From: SIRX01 sp965213905
Lineage (GTDB): Bacteria; Actinomycetota; Rubrobacteria; Rubrobacterales; Rubrobacteraceae
Reading direction: 5' to 3'
Length of the DNA stretch: 64,000 nucleotides
NCBI GenBank assembly: GCA_965213905.1
Contig: OZ243922.1
Span: forward strand, 1,674,001 to 1,738,000
The position numbers were made by a program, and so were the translations under genes. Under the pieces are notes generated by a model. It had not been told where the DNA came from. It did not search any database and saw nothing but the letters and a program-made list of their open reading frames with translations. Below, piece by piece: positions 45,804-54,769 of this stretch. Each line of letters begins with the position of its first letter. The stretch's first letter is position 1.

Positions 45804-46602
45804 TTGGGAGCCTGGGGCCGGCGGCCGTTTCCTGAAACACTACGAAACCCTTCGTGGCGTGGTGCGCCAAGAGCTGGTGGAGCGGCAGCTACTTATGCAC
45901 CTCGGAGAACCTCCGGCGCGGGTTTGCGACGTGGGCGGTGGCGCGGGCCACAACTCCGTCCCGCTGGCGCGGCGGGGATACGAAGTAACCATAATAGACC
46001 CCTCCGAAGAGATGCTGCAGGAGGCGCGACAAACGCTCAGCGCAGAAGACGAAACCGTGCGTGATCGGGTGGAACTAGTCGCCGGCAGCGGAGAGGATGC
46101 GTCGCGCGTATTTGGCGAAGAGACCTTCGACGCGGTGCTGTGCCACGGGGTCCTGATCTACCTGGAGAACCCCGACCCGCTCGTCGAAGCCTTGTCGGCC
46201 ATAGCACGGCCCGGGGCCATCGTCTCTATCCTCACCAAAAACGCCGATGCCCTCGCGATGCGACCCGCCCTGGAAGGTCGTTACAAAGATGCCCTGGTCT
46301 CCTTCGACTCGGATCGGGAGATGAACCGCCTCGGCATTGATACCTGGACGGACACTATCCCGGAACTATCCGCGAAGCTGGAAAGGTGCGGCATAAAGCT
46401 CGAGCAGTGGTACGGGGTCCGGGTTTTTACCGATCACCTGGACGACAAACCTCTCGGCCCGGAACTACCGGATGTGCTGGAAGCTGAGTGGGAGGCCGGA
46501 CGGCGAGATCCTTACCGGCGTGTCGCCCGGCTGGTTCATTTGGTAGGGCGGAAGGTTACGCCCGGCGGGCTAGAACCAGAAGATGATCGCTCTCCGCAGT
46601 GA
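45796..46602 (+). CDS. Class I SAM-dependent methyltransferase
   Basis: 268 residues from GTG 45796; an in-frame TTG at 45766 would add ten residues, and neither has a clear ribosome site. SAM-binding motif I is VCDVGGGAGHNSVPLARRG, motif II VTIIDPSEEML, and VLCHGVLIYLENPDPLVEAL follows. The layout resembles SmtA/CmoM-type tRNA or small-molecule methyltransferases. It converges on another methyltransferase gene, overlapping it by 47 bases at the 3' ends. Confidence 0.85.
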   Translation: MNSWEPGAGGRFLKHYETLRGVVRQELVERQLLMHLGEPPARVCDVGGGAGHNSVPLARRGYEVTIIDPSEEMLQEARQTLSAEDETVRDRVELVAGSGEDASRVFGEETFDAVLCHGVLIYLENPDPLVEALSAIARPGAIVSILTKNADALAMRPALEGRYKDALVSFDSDREMNRLGIDTWTDTIPELSAKLERCGIKLEQWYGVRVFTDHLDDKPLGPELPDVLEAEWEAGRRDPYRRVARLVHLVGRKVTPGGLEPEDDRSPQ

Positions 46603-47362
46603 AAGGCTCGTTCCCGAACCCGCCATAGACAGCCTCTACCTCGAAGCCCGCCAGCCGGAGCATCAGGATCAACTCGTCCCGGTTCGTAACCCGGATCACC
46701 AGGTCATGCGCCTGGTGGTCGCGCAAAGTGTCGCCACCATATAGTTCGTAGAACAGCCGCATCTCCATTAGCTGTGAAGCGGCATCGTACCGGGAGAGGC
46801 TGTAACGTTCCAACCGCCCGTTTGGCAGTTTGCGGGTGAAGTCGTGCTGGCGTTCCGGACCATCTGGCTCTTCGGTCAGCTCCTCTGGCGAAAACGCCGA
46901 GACCTCTATCCCGAGCAGGCCACCCGGCTCCAAATGTCTCCGTGCGTTGCCCAAGAAATTCAGTGCATCGTCCAGGTTCAAAAGGCATAGAAAAGAGTTG
47001 AAGGCACACACCGCGAGCCGGCACTTTTTGCCGGGCTTCGCGTCTCGCATATCGCCGCGGATCCACTTCACAGGCTTGCTCTTGCTCCGGCCCTTCTCGA
47101 CCATTTTCCTCGAAATTTCCACCGCGGTTACGTCGAAACCTGCTTCCGCGAGCGGGACTGCGATGCGCCCCGTCCCGGCGCCCCATTCGACAACCGGGCC
47201 GCCTTCGCGCCGCGCCAGGGCGAGCCAGAATGACACGTCGTAGTCGTGGACGTACTCCAGGTCGTAGAGGTCGGCTAAGGGATCGTACTCGGGCAAGAGC
47301 TTCTTTCTGAAACTGAGGGCGCGGCCGGACGTATACGGACGTATATAATCATAAAGGTCCAC
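46556..47362 (-). CDS. Class I SAM-dependent methyltransferase
   Basis: 268 residues. Motif I VVEWGAGTGRIAVPLAEAG, motif II VTAVEISRKMVEKG and motif IV LAVCAFNSFLCLLNLDDALNF are clear, with the ARRHLEPGGLLGIEV strand after. The target is unknown. The 3' end overlaps the convergent methyltransferase by 47 bases, an unusual antisense overlap of two coding sequences. The GTG start is 20 bases from the divergent lemA gene. Confidence 0.85.
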   Translation of the reverse strand: MDLYDYIRPYTSGRALSFRKKLLPEYDPLADLYDLEYVHDYDVSFWLALARREGGPVVEWGAGTGRIAVPLAEAGFDVTAVEISRKMVEKGRSKSKPVKWIRGDMRDAKPGKKCRLAVCAFNSFLCLLNLDDALNFLGNARRHLEPGGLLGIEVSAFSPEELTEEPDGPERQHDFTRKLPNGRLERYSLSRYDAASQLMEMRLFYELYGGDTLRDHQAHDLVIRVTNRDELILMLRLAGFEVEAVYGGFGNEPFTAESDHLLVLARRA

Positions 47363-47382
47363 TTACGGCGCGGAGGTTTTGG

Positions 47383-47943
47383 ATGGGCACCTTGTTTACT
47401 ATTCTCGTTATAGCGGCGATCGTGATACTCGTGATCTACGCTATCTCCACCTACAACGGGCTCGTGAAGCGGCGTAACGGGGTTGAGGAGGCCTACCGGC
47501 AGATAGACGTGCAGCTAAAGCGCCGGTACGACCTGATCCCAAACCTCCTAGAAGGCGTGAAAAAGTTCTTCCGCCAGGAGAAGGAAGTCATGGAGGAAGT
47601 AACCCGTGCCCGCTCCCAGGCGATGCAACCCCAGAGCGCGGGAGATCAGGCGCAGTCCGAGGCGCGGCTCTCCGGGGCCATCGGCAACCTGTTTGCGGTG
47701 GCGGAGAACTACCCGGACCTCAAGTCCGACCGGGTGATGGTGGACTTCCAGGAGGAGTTATCTTCCACGGAGAACAAGATCTCCTTCGCGAGGCAACACT
47801 ACAACGACTCCGTACAGGGCTACAACACCAAAATACAGAGCTTCCCCGCGGTGATCTTCGCCCGGGCGACGGGCTTTACCGAACGCGAGTACTTCGAGGC
47901 CGTAGGCCCCGAACGCGAGTCTGTCACCGTAACCTACGACTAA
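47383..47943 (+). CDS. lemA: LemA family protein
   Basis: 186 residues. An N-terminal membrane helix (FTILVIAAIVILVIYAI) is followed by the LemA four-helix bundle: NGLVKRRNGVEEAYRQIDVQ, LKRRYDLIPNLLEGVKKF, ARSQAM, and the end motif AVIFARATGFTEREYFE. LemA proteins are membrane-anchored, with unknown biochemical role, and are often encoded with HtpX proteases, as here 12 bases downstream. A GGAGG lies before the ATG. Confidence 0.93.
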   Translation: MGTLFTILVIAAIVILVIYAISTYNGLVKRRNGVEEAYRQIDVQLKRRYDLIPNLLEGVKKFFRQEKEVMEEVTRARSQAMQPQSAGDQAQSEARLSGAIGNLFAVAENYPDLKSDRVMVDFQEELSSTENKISFARQHYNDSVQGYNTKIQSFPAVIFARATGFTEREYFEAVGPERESVTVTYD

Positions 47944-47955
47944 CCTGCGACTGAG

Positions 47956-48930
47956 ATGGACGTAAACGCCTTCGACGGCACATTCCGGGACCGTATCTCC
48001 GCGAACAAGCGGAACAGCCTGCTGCTCATCGCGGTTTTCATAGCGTTCGTCGCCGTGTTCGGGTACGTGATCGGCTTTGCCTGGGTCGGAGACCCCGCCG
48101 GTGCCCTCTTCGGCCTAGCCCTGGCCTTCGTCGTCGGCACCATCTCCGGCCTCGTCACCTACTACGGCGGCGCCCGGATGGTGCTCGGCGCCTCCCGCGC
48201 CCGCGAGGTCACCCACGACGAAGCCCCGGTCCTCTACAACGTCGTCGAGGAGATGACCCTCGCCAGTGGTCTTCCGATGCCGAAGGTCTACGTCATAGAC
48301 GACTCGGCCCCCAACGCCTTCGCCACGGGCCGCGACCCGGAGCACGCCGCCGTCGCCGCGACCTCCGGCCTCCTGGAGAAGCTCGACCGGGATGAACTGC
48401 AGGGCGTTATGGCGCACGAGATGGCCCACGTCGGAAACTTCGACATCCGCTACGCCATGCTCGTCGGGGTGCTGGTAGGTACGACGGTTCTCATCTCCGA
48501 CTTCTTTCTCCGCAGCCTGTGGTTCGGGGGCGGGCGGCGGATGGGTGGTGGAAACCGCGGCGGGGGTGGGGGACAGATACAACTCATAATGATGCTCGTC
48601 GGCATCCTGTTCGCGATACTGGCCCCGATCTTCGCCCGGATGCTCCAGCTCTCCATTAGCCGCCAGCGCGAATACCTGGCCGACGCCACCGCGGTCAAGC
48701 TCACGCGAAACCCCAAGGGCCTGGCGGACGCCCTGGAGAAGATCTCCTCCGACAAAGAAGTTCTCGAAGTCGCAAACCGGGCCACCGCCCACCTCTACAT
48801 CGCAAACCCCATAAAGAAGTTCGAGAAACGGGCCAAAGGTCTTTTCTCAACCCACCCGTCAATACAGGAGCGCGTCCAGATACTGCGCTCCCTGGAGTCC
48901 GGCGGCGTCGCCGAAAGCGTCAGCCCGTAG
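47956..48930 (+). CDS. htpX: M48 family membrane metalloprotease HtpX
   Basis: 324 residues. Two N-terminal membrane helices (SLLLIAVFIAFVAVFGYVIG; ALAFVVGTISGLVTYYGGA) are followed by the zinc motif HEMAH at 154-158 and a further hydrophobic segment, then the third ligand region QREYLADATAVKLTRNP. HtpX removes damaged inner-membrane proteins under heat or envelope stress. A Gly-rich insert (GGGRRMGGGNRGGGGG) lies between the later helices. It follows lemA by 12 bases. Confidence 0.94.
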   Translation: MDVNAFDGTFRDRISANKRNSLLLIAVFIAFVAVFGYVIGFAWVGDPAGALFGLALAFVVGTISGLVTYYGGARMVLGASRAREVTHDEAPVLYNVVEEMTLASGLPMPKVYVIDDSAPNAFATGRDPEHAAVAATSGLLEKLDRDELQGVMAHEMAHVGNFDIRYAMLVGVLVGTTVLISDFFLRSLWFGGGRRMGGGNRGGGGGQIQLIMMLVGILFAILAPIFARMLQLSISRQREYLADATAVKLTRNPKGLADALEKISSDKEVLEVANRATAHLYIANPIKKFEKRAKGLFSTHPSIQERVQILRSLESGGVAESVSP

Positions 48931-48955
48931 ACTCGACGCCTGGGCCGATAGAGGT

Positions 48956-48961
48956 TAAAAT
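48956..48961 (+). promoter_or_regulatory. -10 element of tRNA-Gln
   Basis: TAAAAT ends 14 bases before the first base of the tRNA, a normal distance for a short 5' leader. Confidence 0.4.
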
Positions 48962-48975
48962 ACTCCTTTGCACAG

Positions 48976-49046
48976 TGCCGGATGGTGTAACGGCAGCACG
49001 AGTGACTCTGAATCACTTAGTCCTGGTTCGAATCCAGGTCCGGCAG
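48976..49046 (+). tRNA. tRNA-Gln (anticodon CTG)
   Basis: Acceptor stem TGCCGGA (48976-48982) pairs with TCCGGCA (49039-49045); anticodon stem-loop GACTCTGAATC places CTG at 49008-49010; T arm CCTGGTTCGAATCCAGG is intact. The 3' CCA is not encoded. Its 3' half is copied at 53216-53258, so it is the probable integration site of the island to its right. Confidence 0.93.
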
Positions 49047-49352
49047 CTTTCTAGACTTCTGGCAAACCCGTAAAACGTCGGGGGCTACGTGAGTGCGCAG
49101 ATCCCGTTACGTTAATGCTTCCTGGATAGGACGTTGTGCATAATAGCTACGGCAGCTACTTGACATGCGAGGCGCGGCGGCAAGTGTCCACCTTTTGAGC
49201 GATTGTGACATGCCGAAAAATTTTCTGCGTCACTTTGGAGTGCACGCCCTTCCGAGCAGCAGCTGCTTCAACCTAGAATCTTCTGGTGCAGTTGATTCCG
49301 GCTGTTCATCTTGGCTCCGCTGTTTAGATAAAGCCTCGGTATAATTGGGACC
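49047..49352. other. 306-base gap between tRNA-Gln and the SEFIR gene
   Basis: No gene seen. It is lower in GC than the flanking core genes. A TTGACA at about 49158 is a possible -35 hexamer without a good partner, and the promoter of the SEFIR gene lies at the right end. Confidence 0.5.
49340..49345 (+). promoter_or_regulatory. Perfect -10 element for a leaderless SEFIR-gene mRNA
   Basis: TATAAT ends seven bases before the ATG at 49353, and no ribosome site is present; transcription would begin at about the A of the ATG. Confidence 0.5.
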
Positions 49353-51173
49353 ATGTCTCCTGCATCTCAGGATCCGCCAAAAGTTTTTATAAGTTACAGT
49401 CACGACTCCCTTGAACATAAGGACAGCGTACGGTCGTTGTCTAATCGTTTGCGTCGGGAGGGTATCGACAGCAGCATTGACCAGTACGAGCAGTCGCCTC
49501 CCGAAGGTTGGCCCCGCTGGATGGAGCGCCAGATCGAAGTAGCCGATTTCGTTCTCGTGGTATGCACCGAAACATACTTACGCCGTTTTGAAGGTCGAGA
49601 GGAACGCGGACGAGGACTTGGGGGAAGCTGGGAAGGGGCTATACTTACTCAGCATCTCTATGAAGCTCAAGTCGAGAACACAAGGTTTGTTCCTGTGCTT
49701 CTCTCTTCCGATGATGGGTCCTATGTTCCCATCGCACTACGCGGTACAACTCGTTATAGAGTTGATAACGAAGATGAATACTTGAGGTTGTATCGGTACC
49801 TCACTGATCAACCTGAGGTCTTAAGGCCGGAGTTGGGTCAACGGCAGGTGTTGCCGCCGATCGATAGCGACCAGGGCTTCACTAACGAACAAAGGCAGGC
49901 CGAAGGTACGGAAGCATCCGTGGGTGGTCATCCGTCATCCTATACGTCGGCCGGGCCCCAAACCCGTCGGCAAGGGACATTTCCTTCGCGACCAGATCTT
50001 TTGATGGGTCGCGAACCGGACGTTGAGGAGTTGTTACGGTTGCTTAATTCGACGTCTATTGTGGATTCGAGGCTGCGCGGTGGAACAGACGTCGAATATC
50101 GCATTGTAACTGTAGTCGGGCTACCTGGGGTAGGCAAGACAACTGTTGCGGCGGAGTTATGTCTCCGCGAAGAAACCGAACGGCTGTTTCCCGAGAACTT
50201 GCTATGGGCCTCGCTAGGTCCCTCTCCCGATCTGATTTCGATCCTGGCAGGATGGTCGCGAGCTGTCGGTGGACCGAACCTTGACCGCTCAGGGTCTGTG
50301 GAGGAGGCCTCTTTGCGGCTCACTGCATTTATGCGAGGCAGGGCGACTTTAGTGGTTGCCGACGACGTGTTCGAGGCGGAGCACGTAGAAGCGCTAAAGG
50401 TGCTGGACCAAGGCGCAATGCTCGTGACCTCGCGGGCCCCGGAAGTGGCCCAACAATTGACACCGGAGCCTGAATGTATCTACGAGCTAGGGGTTCTGCC
50501 AGAAGCGGAATCCGTTGAGTTGCTAAAGCGGCTGGCACCCTCGCTAGCCGAAGAGAGTGCCGACGCACTTCACAAGTTGGGGCGAGAGTTGGATGGTCTG
50601 CCTCTCGCCCTGCGGGTAGCGGGTAGGCTACTTGAGGACGAGGTCGGTTACGGTTGGGGGGTCGACGAGCTGCTCGAAGAACTACATCGAGGCAAGCGGC
50701 TTCTCCAGTCAAAGGCGCCTGGCGACACAGGTGGTAATAGCGGGATGGTGTCGCCGACGGTTGAGATCCTACTCAGGACCAGCTACGAAAAGCTCGATGA
50801 AGCCTCACGCGAAGCCTTCCGAAGGCTAGGGATAATGGCCGCCAAGCCTGCGACTTTCGACTTACAGGCTGCTGAAGCGCTGTGGAGTTCGGAGGATGGC
50901 AAGGACACTATGCGTACCCTTGTTCGCCGTGGTTTGACAGAGAAAGCTGGCAACGGCAGGTTCGCGGTGCATCGAGTACTCATCATGTTTGCTGCACTTC
51001 TGCTCGCAGAAGACGCCGCCGAGATGCACGATGTCGGCAAAAAACACGCTGAACATTTCCTACAAGTCTTACGGCGCACCAAGGATCTCTACTTTACAGA
51101 CGCGCGACAGGGCGCGGTGGTGCTTAGGGCCAACTGGGAAAACATACGAAAGGGATGGTCTTGGACGAAATAA
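49353..51173 (+). CDS. SEFIR-NB-ARC STAND ATPase, probable immune receptor (N-terminal and NTPase parts)
   Basis: 606 residues. Residues about 9-150 are a SEFIR/TIR-like domain (KVFISYSHDSLEHKDSV, IDQYEQSPPEGWPRWME, FVLVVCTETYLRRF). Residues 215-480 are an NB-ARC STAND ATPase: P-loop GLPGVGKTT (256-264), Walker B LVVADD (333-338), the TSR sensor (359-361) and GLPLA (415-419). A winged-helix region follows (EKLDEASREAFRRLGIMA). Bacterial NB-ARC proteins with such effector domains act as anti-phage sensors. The protein stops at KGWSWTK just where relatives run on into TPRs; those are in the next gene, in the -1 frame, overlapping by 19 bases. Confidence 0.88.
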   Translation: MSPASQDPPKVFISYSHDSLEHKDSVRSLSNRLRREGIDSSIDQYEQSPPEGWPRWMERQIEVADFVLVVCTETYLRRFEGREERGRGLGGSWEGAILTQHLYEAQVENTRFVPVLLSSDDGSYVPIALRGTTRYRVDNEDEYLRLYRYLTDQPEVLRPELGQRQVLPPIDSDQGFTNEQRQAEGTEASVGGHPSSYTSAGPQTRRQGTFPSRPDLLMGREPDVEELLRLLNSTSIVDSRLRGGTDVEYRIVTVVGLPGVGKTTVAAELCLREETERLFPENLLWASLGPSPDLISILAGWSRAVGGPNLDRSGSVEEASLRLTAFMRGRATLVVADDVFEAEHVEALKVLDQGAMLVTSRAPEVAQQLTPEPECIYELGVLPEAESVELLKRLAPSLAEESADALHKLGRELDGLPLALRVAGRLLEDEVGYGWGVDELLEELHRGKRLLQSKAPGDTGGNSGMVSPTVEILLRTSYEKLDEASREAFRRLGIMAAKPATFDLQAAEALWSSEDGKDTMRTLVRRGLTEKAGNGRFAVHRVLIMFAALLLAEDAAEMHDVGKKHAEHFLQVLRRTKDLYFTDARQGAVVLRANWENIRKGWSWTK

Positions 51174-52852
51174 GAGACAGCAATGACGCAGATGCGAGGC
51201 GTCTGCGTCTCGACTATATGGACGCCGGGGAGCGTTGGCTACCATTGCGGCTCCCCCCGGAAGAGCACGTTTTGTGGGCCCAAGGGGCTCTGGAATCTGC
51301 TCGTACTCTTGGTGACACTGTTGCGGAAGCCAGAAACCTAATACGCCTCGGCAACGCACAGACGAGGACTGGGCGCCATCAAGAGGCTAGAGAGTCATAC
51401 GAGGCCGCCCTCAAGCTATATCGCGATATTGGGGACAGGGATGGCGAAGGAGGCGCCATGAATAGCCTGGGCTCCTGTTACCAGGCTCTGGGTGACGTAG
51501 AGTCCGCCGAGCGCTGCTACGAGGAGCGGATCCGGACAGCACAGGAGCTTGGAGACCGCCAAAGTGAGGCCGTGGGTAGGGGAAATCTTGGAACCCTCTT
51601 CAGAGATACAGGAAGGCTTCAGGAAGCTTTCAGCGAAATCTCCGTCGCTGTAAAGATTTTCGGGGAGGCCGGAGATCTTCGGGAGGAGGCAGGCGCCAGG
51701 GCCAACCTGGGCACCGTTTACTTAGAGAAGGGAGAGTTCGATAAGGCTGAGCACGAGCAGAACAAATACCTCCTTATGGCGCGTCAACTAGAAGACAAAG
51801 AGAGCGAGAGCCGAGCCCTAGGAAACCTGGGAAACGTCGAACGTGCGCGTGGACGGCACTGGGCCGCCATCGAACGCTACCAGGAGTCGCTTGATCTGGA
51901 TCGCGAGTTGGGGATTTCCTCTAACAAGATCAATGCTTTGAGAAACATGGCAAGAGCCCAGGCTGATATAGGTGACATCGAGAAAGCACGCGACTTGTTC
52001 GAGCAGGCACTTGAGATCCGTAAGAAAGCGCTAGGACCAATACACGACGATGTATTCGCAAGTTATCATGAACTGGGCTCACTAATGGCAGAACGAGGCC
52101 TTTACGACGAAGCACAGCCGTATTTAGAGCAGGCGCTGAAGATCTCCCAAGAGTTGCATGGGGAAGACCATCCCACCACTGCCATGAGCTTGAACGGACT
52201 GGCCGGCGTCTCAATCGGAGGCGGCGACCTTGACGCAGCGCTTTCTCTATACAAGAGAGAATTGTCTATCGCCGAGAAGATACGGGGCGAAGGCGATCCC
52301 CAAACAGCCCGATGCCTTGGCAATGTGGTGATGGTGCTAGCTCTTCAGGATCGTTACCATGAGGCGCGTCCGCTTCTAGAACGGGCTGTGAGTATCTTCG
52401 AAGCCACCTTGGGGCAAACCAATCCCGAAACAGCGTCCTTCCTCGACGAACTAGCTAACGTGCTATTCGCTCAGGGTCTACTCAGCGACGCGCGACCTCT
52501 ATACGAGCGTTCGTTGAAAATTCGTCTGGAGGTCTTTGGGGAGCAGCATCCAGAGACAGCGACAAGCGAGAACAACCTCGCTAACCTGTTAAGGGAGGCG
52601 AACCTGCTCAACGAAGCGCTAGCTCATCAGGAACGTGCCGTGATCGCGTTTGAAAGCACCCTCGGTGATGACCATCCGGATACGGCGACGAGCCTGCATC
52701 ACCTCGCAGCTTTGCTTCGTCTACTAGATCGTCACGACGAAGCACGTCTGTACCTCGTGCGCGCTCTGGCCATCGGTAACGCAAACCTCGGGCTCGATCA
52801 TCCTTTTACACAAAGGGTAAGGCAAGATCTAGAAAATCTAGAGTCGGAATAA
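51155..52852 (+). CDS. TPR-repeat protein, sensor half of the SEFIR-NB-ARC system
   Basis: 565 residues from ATG 51155, inside the end of the SEFIR-NB-ARC gene. The protein is a chain of about a dozen tetratricopeptide repeats: early repeats of the AR-x-GDxxGEG-x-NSLG type (residues 60-280) and later Kinesin-light-chain-like ones (LGPIHDDVFASYHELGSL, HGEDHPTTAMSLNGLAGV, FGEQHPETATSENNLANL). Such arrays are the ligand-sensing part of STAND receptors. The first residues (EIRDSNDADARRLRLDY) fit directly onto the broken end of the upstream protein, so the pair was one polypeptide ancestrally or is joined by frameshifting. Confidence 0.85.
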   Translation: MVLDEIRDSNDADARRLRLDYMDAGERWLPLRLPPEEHVLWAQGALESARTLGDTVAEARNLIRLGNAQTRTGRHQEARESYEAALKLYRDIGDRDGEGGAMNSLGSCYQALGDVESAERCYEERIRTAQELGDRQSEAVGRGNLGTLFRDTGRLQEAFSEISVAVKIFGEAGDLREEAGARANLGTVYLEKGEFDKAEHEQNKYLLMARQLEDKESESRALGNLGNVERARGRHWAAIERYQESLDLDRELGISSNKINALRNMARAQADIGDIEKARDLFEQALEIRKKALGPIHDDVFASYHELGSLMAERGLYDEAQPYLEQALKISQELHGEDHPTTAMSLNGLAGVSIGGGDLDAALSLYKRELSIAEKIRGEGDPQTARCLGNVVMVLALQDRYHEARPLLERAVSIFEATLGQTNPETASFLDELANVLFAQGLLSDARPLYERSLKIRLEVFGEQHPETATSENNLANLLREANLLNEALAHQERAVIAFESTLGDDHPDTATSLHHLAALLRLLDRHDEARLYLVRALAIGNANLGLDHPFTQRVRQDLENLESE

Positions 52853-53318
52853 GGACGACAACTACACCACCGCAGTACGGTGTCGATGCCGTGAACCTCC
52901 ATACACCTTTGTAACACAGTCCCAAGAACGACTCTGCATCTGCTTGAGGTGAACCCGAAGAGGTCCCGGAACTTACATAGTCATCTAGTCATTCGCATCC
53001 TGGTTAGCCCAACTTTCGAGCATCGTCGTCATCTGTACGGGACGATAGGCTATTGACAGACCGTTAGGTAGGCTAAGTCGGATAAGCTCCCACCCGGTTG
53101 TGGTTAAATGCTACTTGGAGCATAAGAGCCTTTAATATCCGATGCGATGTAAACTACCTGCAAACGAACACAATATTCTCCGGATTTTATCCTATTCATG
53201 GGAACCGTCACGTCCGACTCTGAATCACTTAGTCCTTGTTCGATAGGGGTCCGGCAGCTTCGCAAGTCCCCACAAAGTAAAAAGAAGCGTCTCGCTTTTG
53301 ATACGGTCCTTTCATACG
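52853..53318. other. 466-base gap at the right end of the tRNA-Gln island
   Basis: AT-richer than the core genes and without a convincing gene. It holds the tRNA-Gln 3' copy at 53216-53258; I see no integrase or transposase remnant. Confidence 0.5.
53216..53258 (+). repeat. Partial tRNA-Gln 3' half, probable att site
   Basis: 53216-53236 matches 49004-49024 of tRNA-Gln exactly (21 bases: anticodon stem-loop onward). After a diverged T arm, GGTCCGGCAGCTT (53248-53260) matches 49037-49049 exactly. No 5' half is present, so it cannot be a working tRNA. The arrangement of intact gene then 3' copy in direct orientation 4.2 kb away is that of an island inserted into the tRNA 3' end. Confidence 0.85.
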
Positions 53319-54557
53319 CTACCTGAAAGCTGGCGTACCCGTTATGGCGTTGCCGAGCACCAGGGTGTGAACCTCGTCGGTGCCCTCGTAGGTACGGACG
53401 CTCTCCAGGTTCGCCATGTGACGCATTGGCGGGTGGTCCAGGGTAACCCCGTCGCCCCCGAAGACCGTCCGGGCTTCCTGGGCTATCTCTATCGCCTCAC
53501 GCACGTTGTTGAGCTTGCCCAGGGAAATCTGCTCGGGATGTAGTCTACCGGCATCCTTCATCCGGCCGATGTGCAGCGCGAGCAGCGTGCCCTTCTCTAT
53601 TTCGATGAGCATGTTCACGAGCTTTTGCTGCACGAGTTGGAAAGAGCCTATGAACCTGCCGAATTGTTTTCTCTCTCCCGCGTAGGCGAGCGCCGACTCG
53701 TAAGAGTCTCTTGCTGCGCCCATAGCCCCCCAGATAATGCCGTAGCGGGCCTCGTTGAGGCAGGCAAAGGGGCCGCCAAGGCCGCGGGCTCCCGGGAGCA
53801 TGGCACTTTCCGGCAGCCGCACGTCATCGAAGGCGACGTCACACTGGATCGAGGCGCGCATCGAGAGCTTCGGGGTGATGTCTGCCGCAGAGAAGCCCTC
53901 TGTATCCGTTGGAACGAGGAAGCCGCGCACGGGGTTGCCCTCCTCGTCCGTCTTCGCCCACACGACGGCGACATCGGCGATGGTCGCCAGGCCGATCCAA
54001 CGCTTGCGGCCGTTCAGGACCCAGTCGGAACCTTCCCGGCGGGCAAAGGTCTTCATGCCCGCCGGATCACTACCCGCGGTCGGCTCGGTGAGCCCGAAAC
54101 AGCCTATCGCCTCACCCTGCGCCATCTCCGGCAACCACCGCTCTTTCTGCTCTTCGGAGCCGAACTTGTGGATGGCACTCATCGCAAGAGAGCCCTGTAC
54201 GGAGACGAAGGTCCTCAAGCCGGAGTCGCCCGCTTCGAGCTCCATACAAGCTAGGCCGTACTCCACCGCGCTCCGTTCGGCACAGCCGTAGCCTTCGAGG
54301 TGCATGCCGAGCAATCCAAGGTCTGCGAACTCCGCAATGATCTCACGCGGGAAGATGGCCCGGTCAAACCAGTCGTTGATGCCCGGTCTAATCCTCTCGT
54401 CTACAAATGACCGGACTTTACCCCGCGTCGCCCGCTCTTCTTCAGAGAGCAAGCTATCCAAGTTCAGGAGGTCTACCGCGCCCAACTCTTCACGTCGCGA
54501 ACCTTCCCGAGCTTTTAGGGTGTCGCCCGTTCCAACCGCGTTCGCCGTGTCTTGCAT
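53319..54557 (-). CDS. gcdH: Glutaryl-CoA dehydrogenase-type acyl-CoA dehydrogenase
   Basis: 412 residues. ACAD signatures CFGLTEPTAGSDPAGM, RYGIIWGAMGAA and the C-terminal catalytic glutamate in VRTYEGTDEVHTLVLG are present; the last, with QFGRFIGSFQLVQQKLV, fits the glutaryl-CoA dehydrogenase branch. It oxidatively decarboxylates glutaryl-CoA to crotonyl-CoA in lysine and tryptophan breakdown, passing electrons to ETF. A 20-residue longer N terminus than the core is present. It stands alone just outside the tRNA-Gln island. Confidence 0.9.
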   Translation of the reverse strand: MQDTANAVGTGDTLKAREGSRREELGAVDLLNLDSLLSEEERATRGKVRSFVDERIRPGINDWFDRAIFPREIIAEFADLGLLGMHLEGYGCAERSAVEYGLACMELEAGDSGLRTFVSVQGSLAMSAIHKFGSEEQKERWLPEMAQGEAIGCFGLTEPTAGSDPAGMKTFARREGSDWVLNGRKRWIGLATIADVAVVWAKTDEEGNPVRGFLVPTDTEGFSAADITPKLSMRASIQCDVAFDDVRLPESAMLPGARGLGGPFACLNEARYGIIWGAMGAARDSYESALAYAGERKQFGRFIGSFQLVQQKLVNMLIEIEKGTLLALHIGRMKDAGRLHPEQISLGKLNNVREAIEIAQEARTVFGGDGVTLDHPPMRHMANLESVRTYEGTDEVHTLVLGNAITGTPAFR

Positions 54558-54769
54558 GCCGCCCTCCCGCGTCTACCTCACAATTGCCCGTGGCTAACAA
54601 TCTAACATGGAAACCTGTAGAAACGGTGGACGCCCAAGCTCTTTGCGACCGAAACCCGACGTAGAGTTCCCGAACGAAACTGGTGGGTCGTCGAACTTGC
54701 AAGATGTCACGAACGCCATTAAGCTTACCGACGAGGGAAAGTCGGGAACCGTCGGGCGTTGGGCAGGGT

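Noticed and set aside
53216..53258. Second tRNA-Gln gene
   Set aside because: The 5' half, D arm and half of the acceptor stem are absent and the T arm is disrupted.
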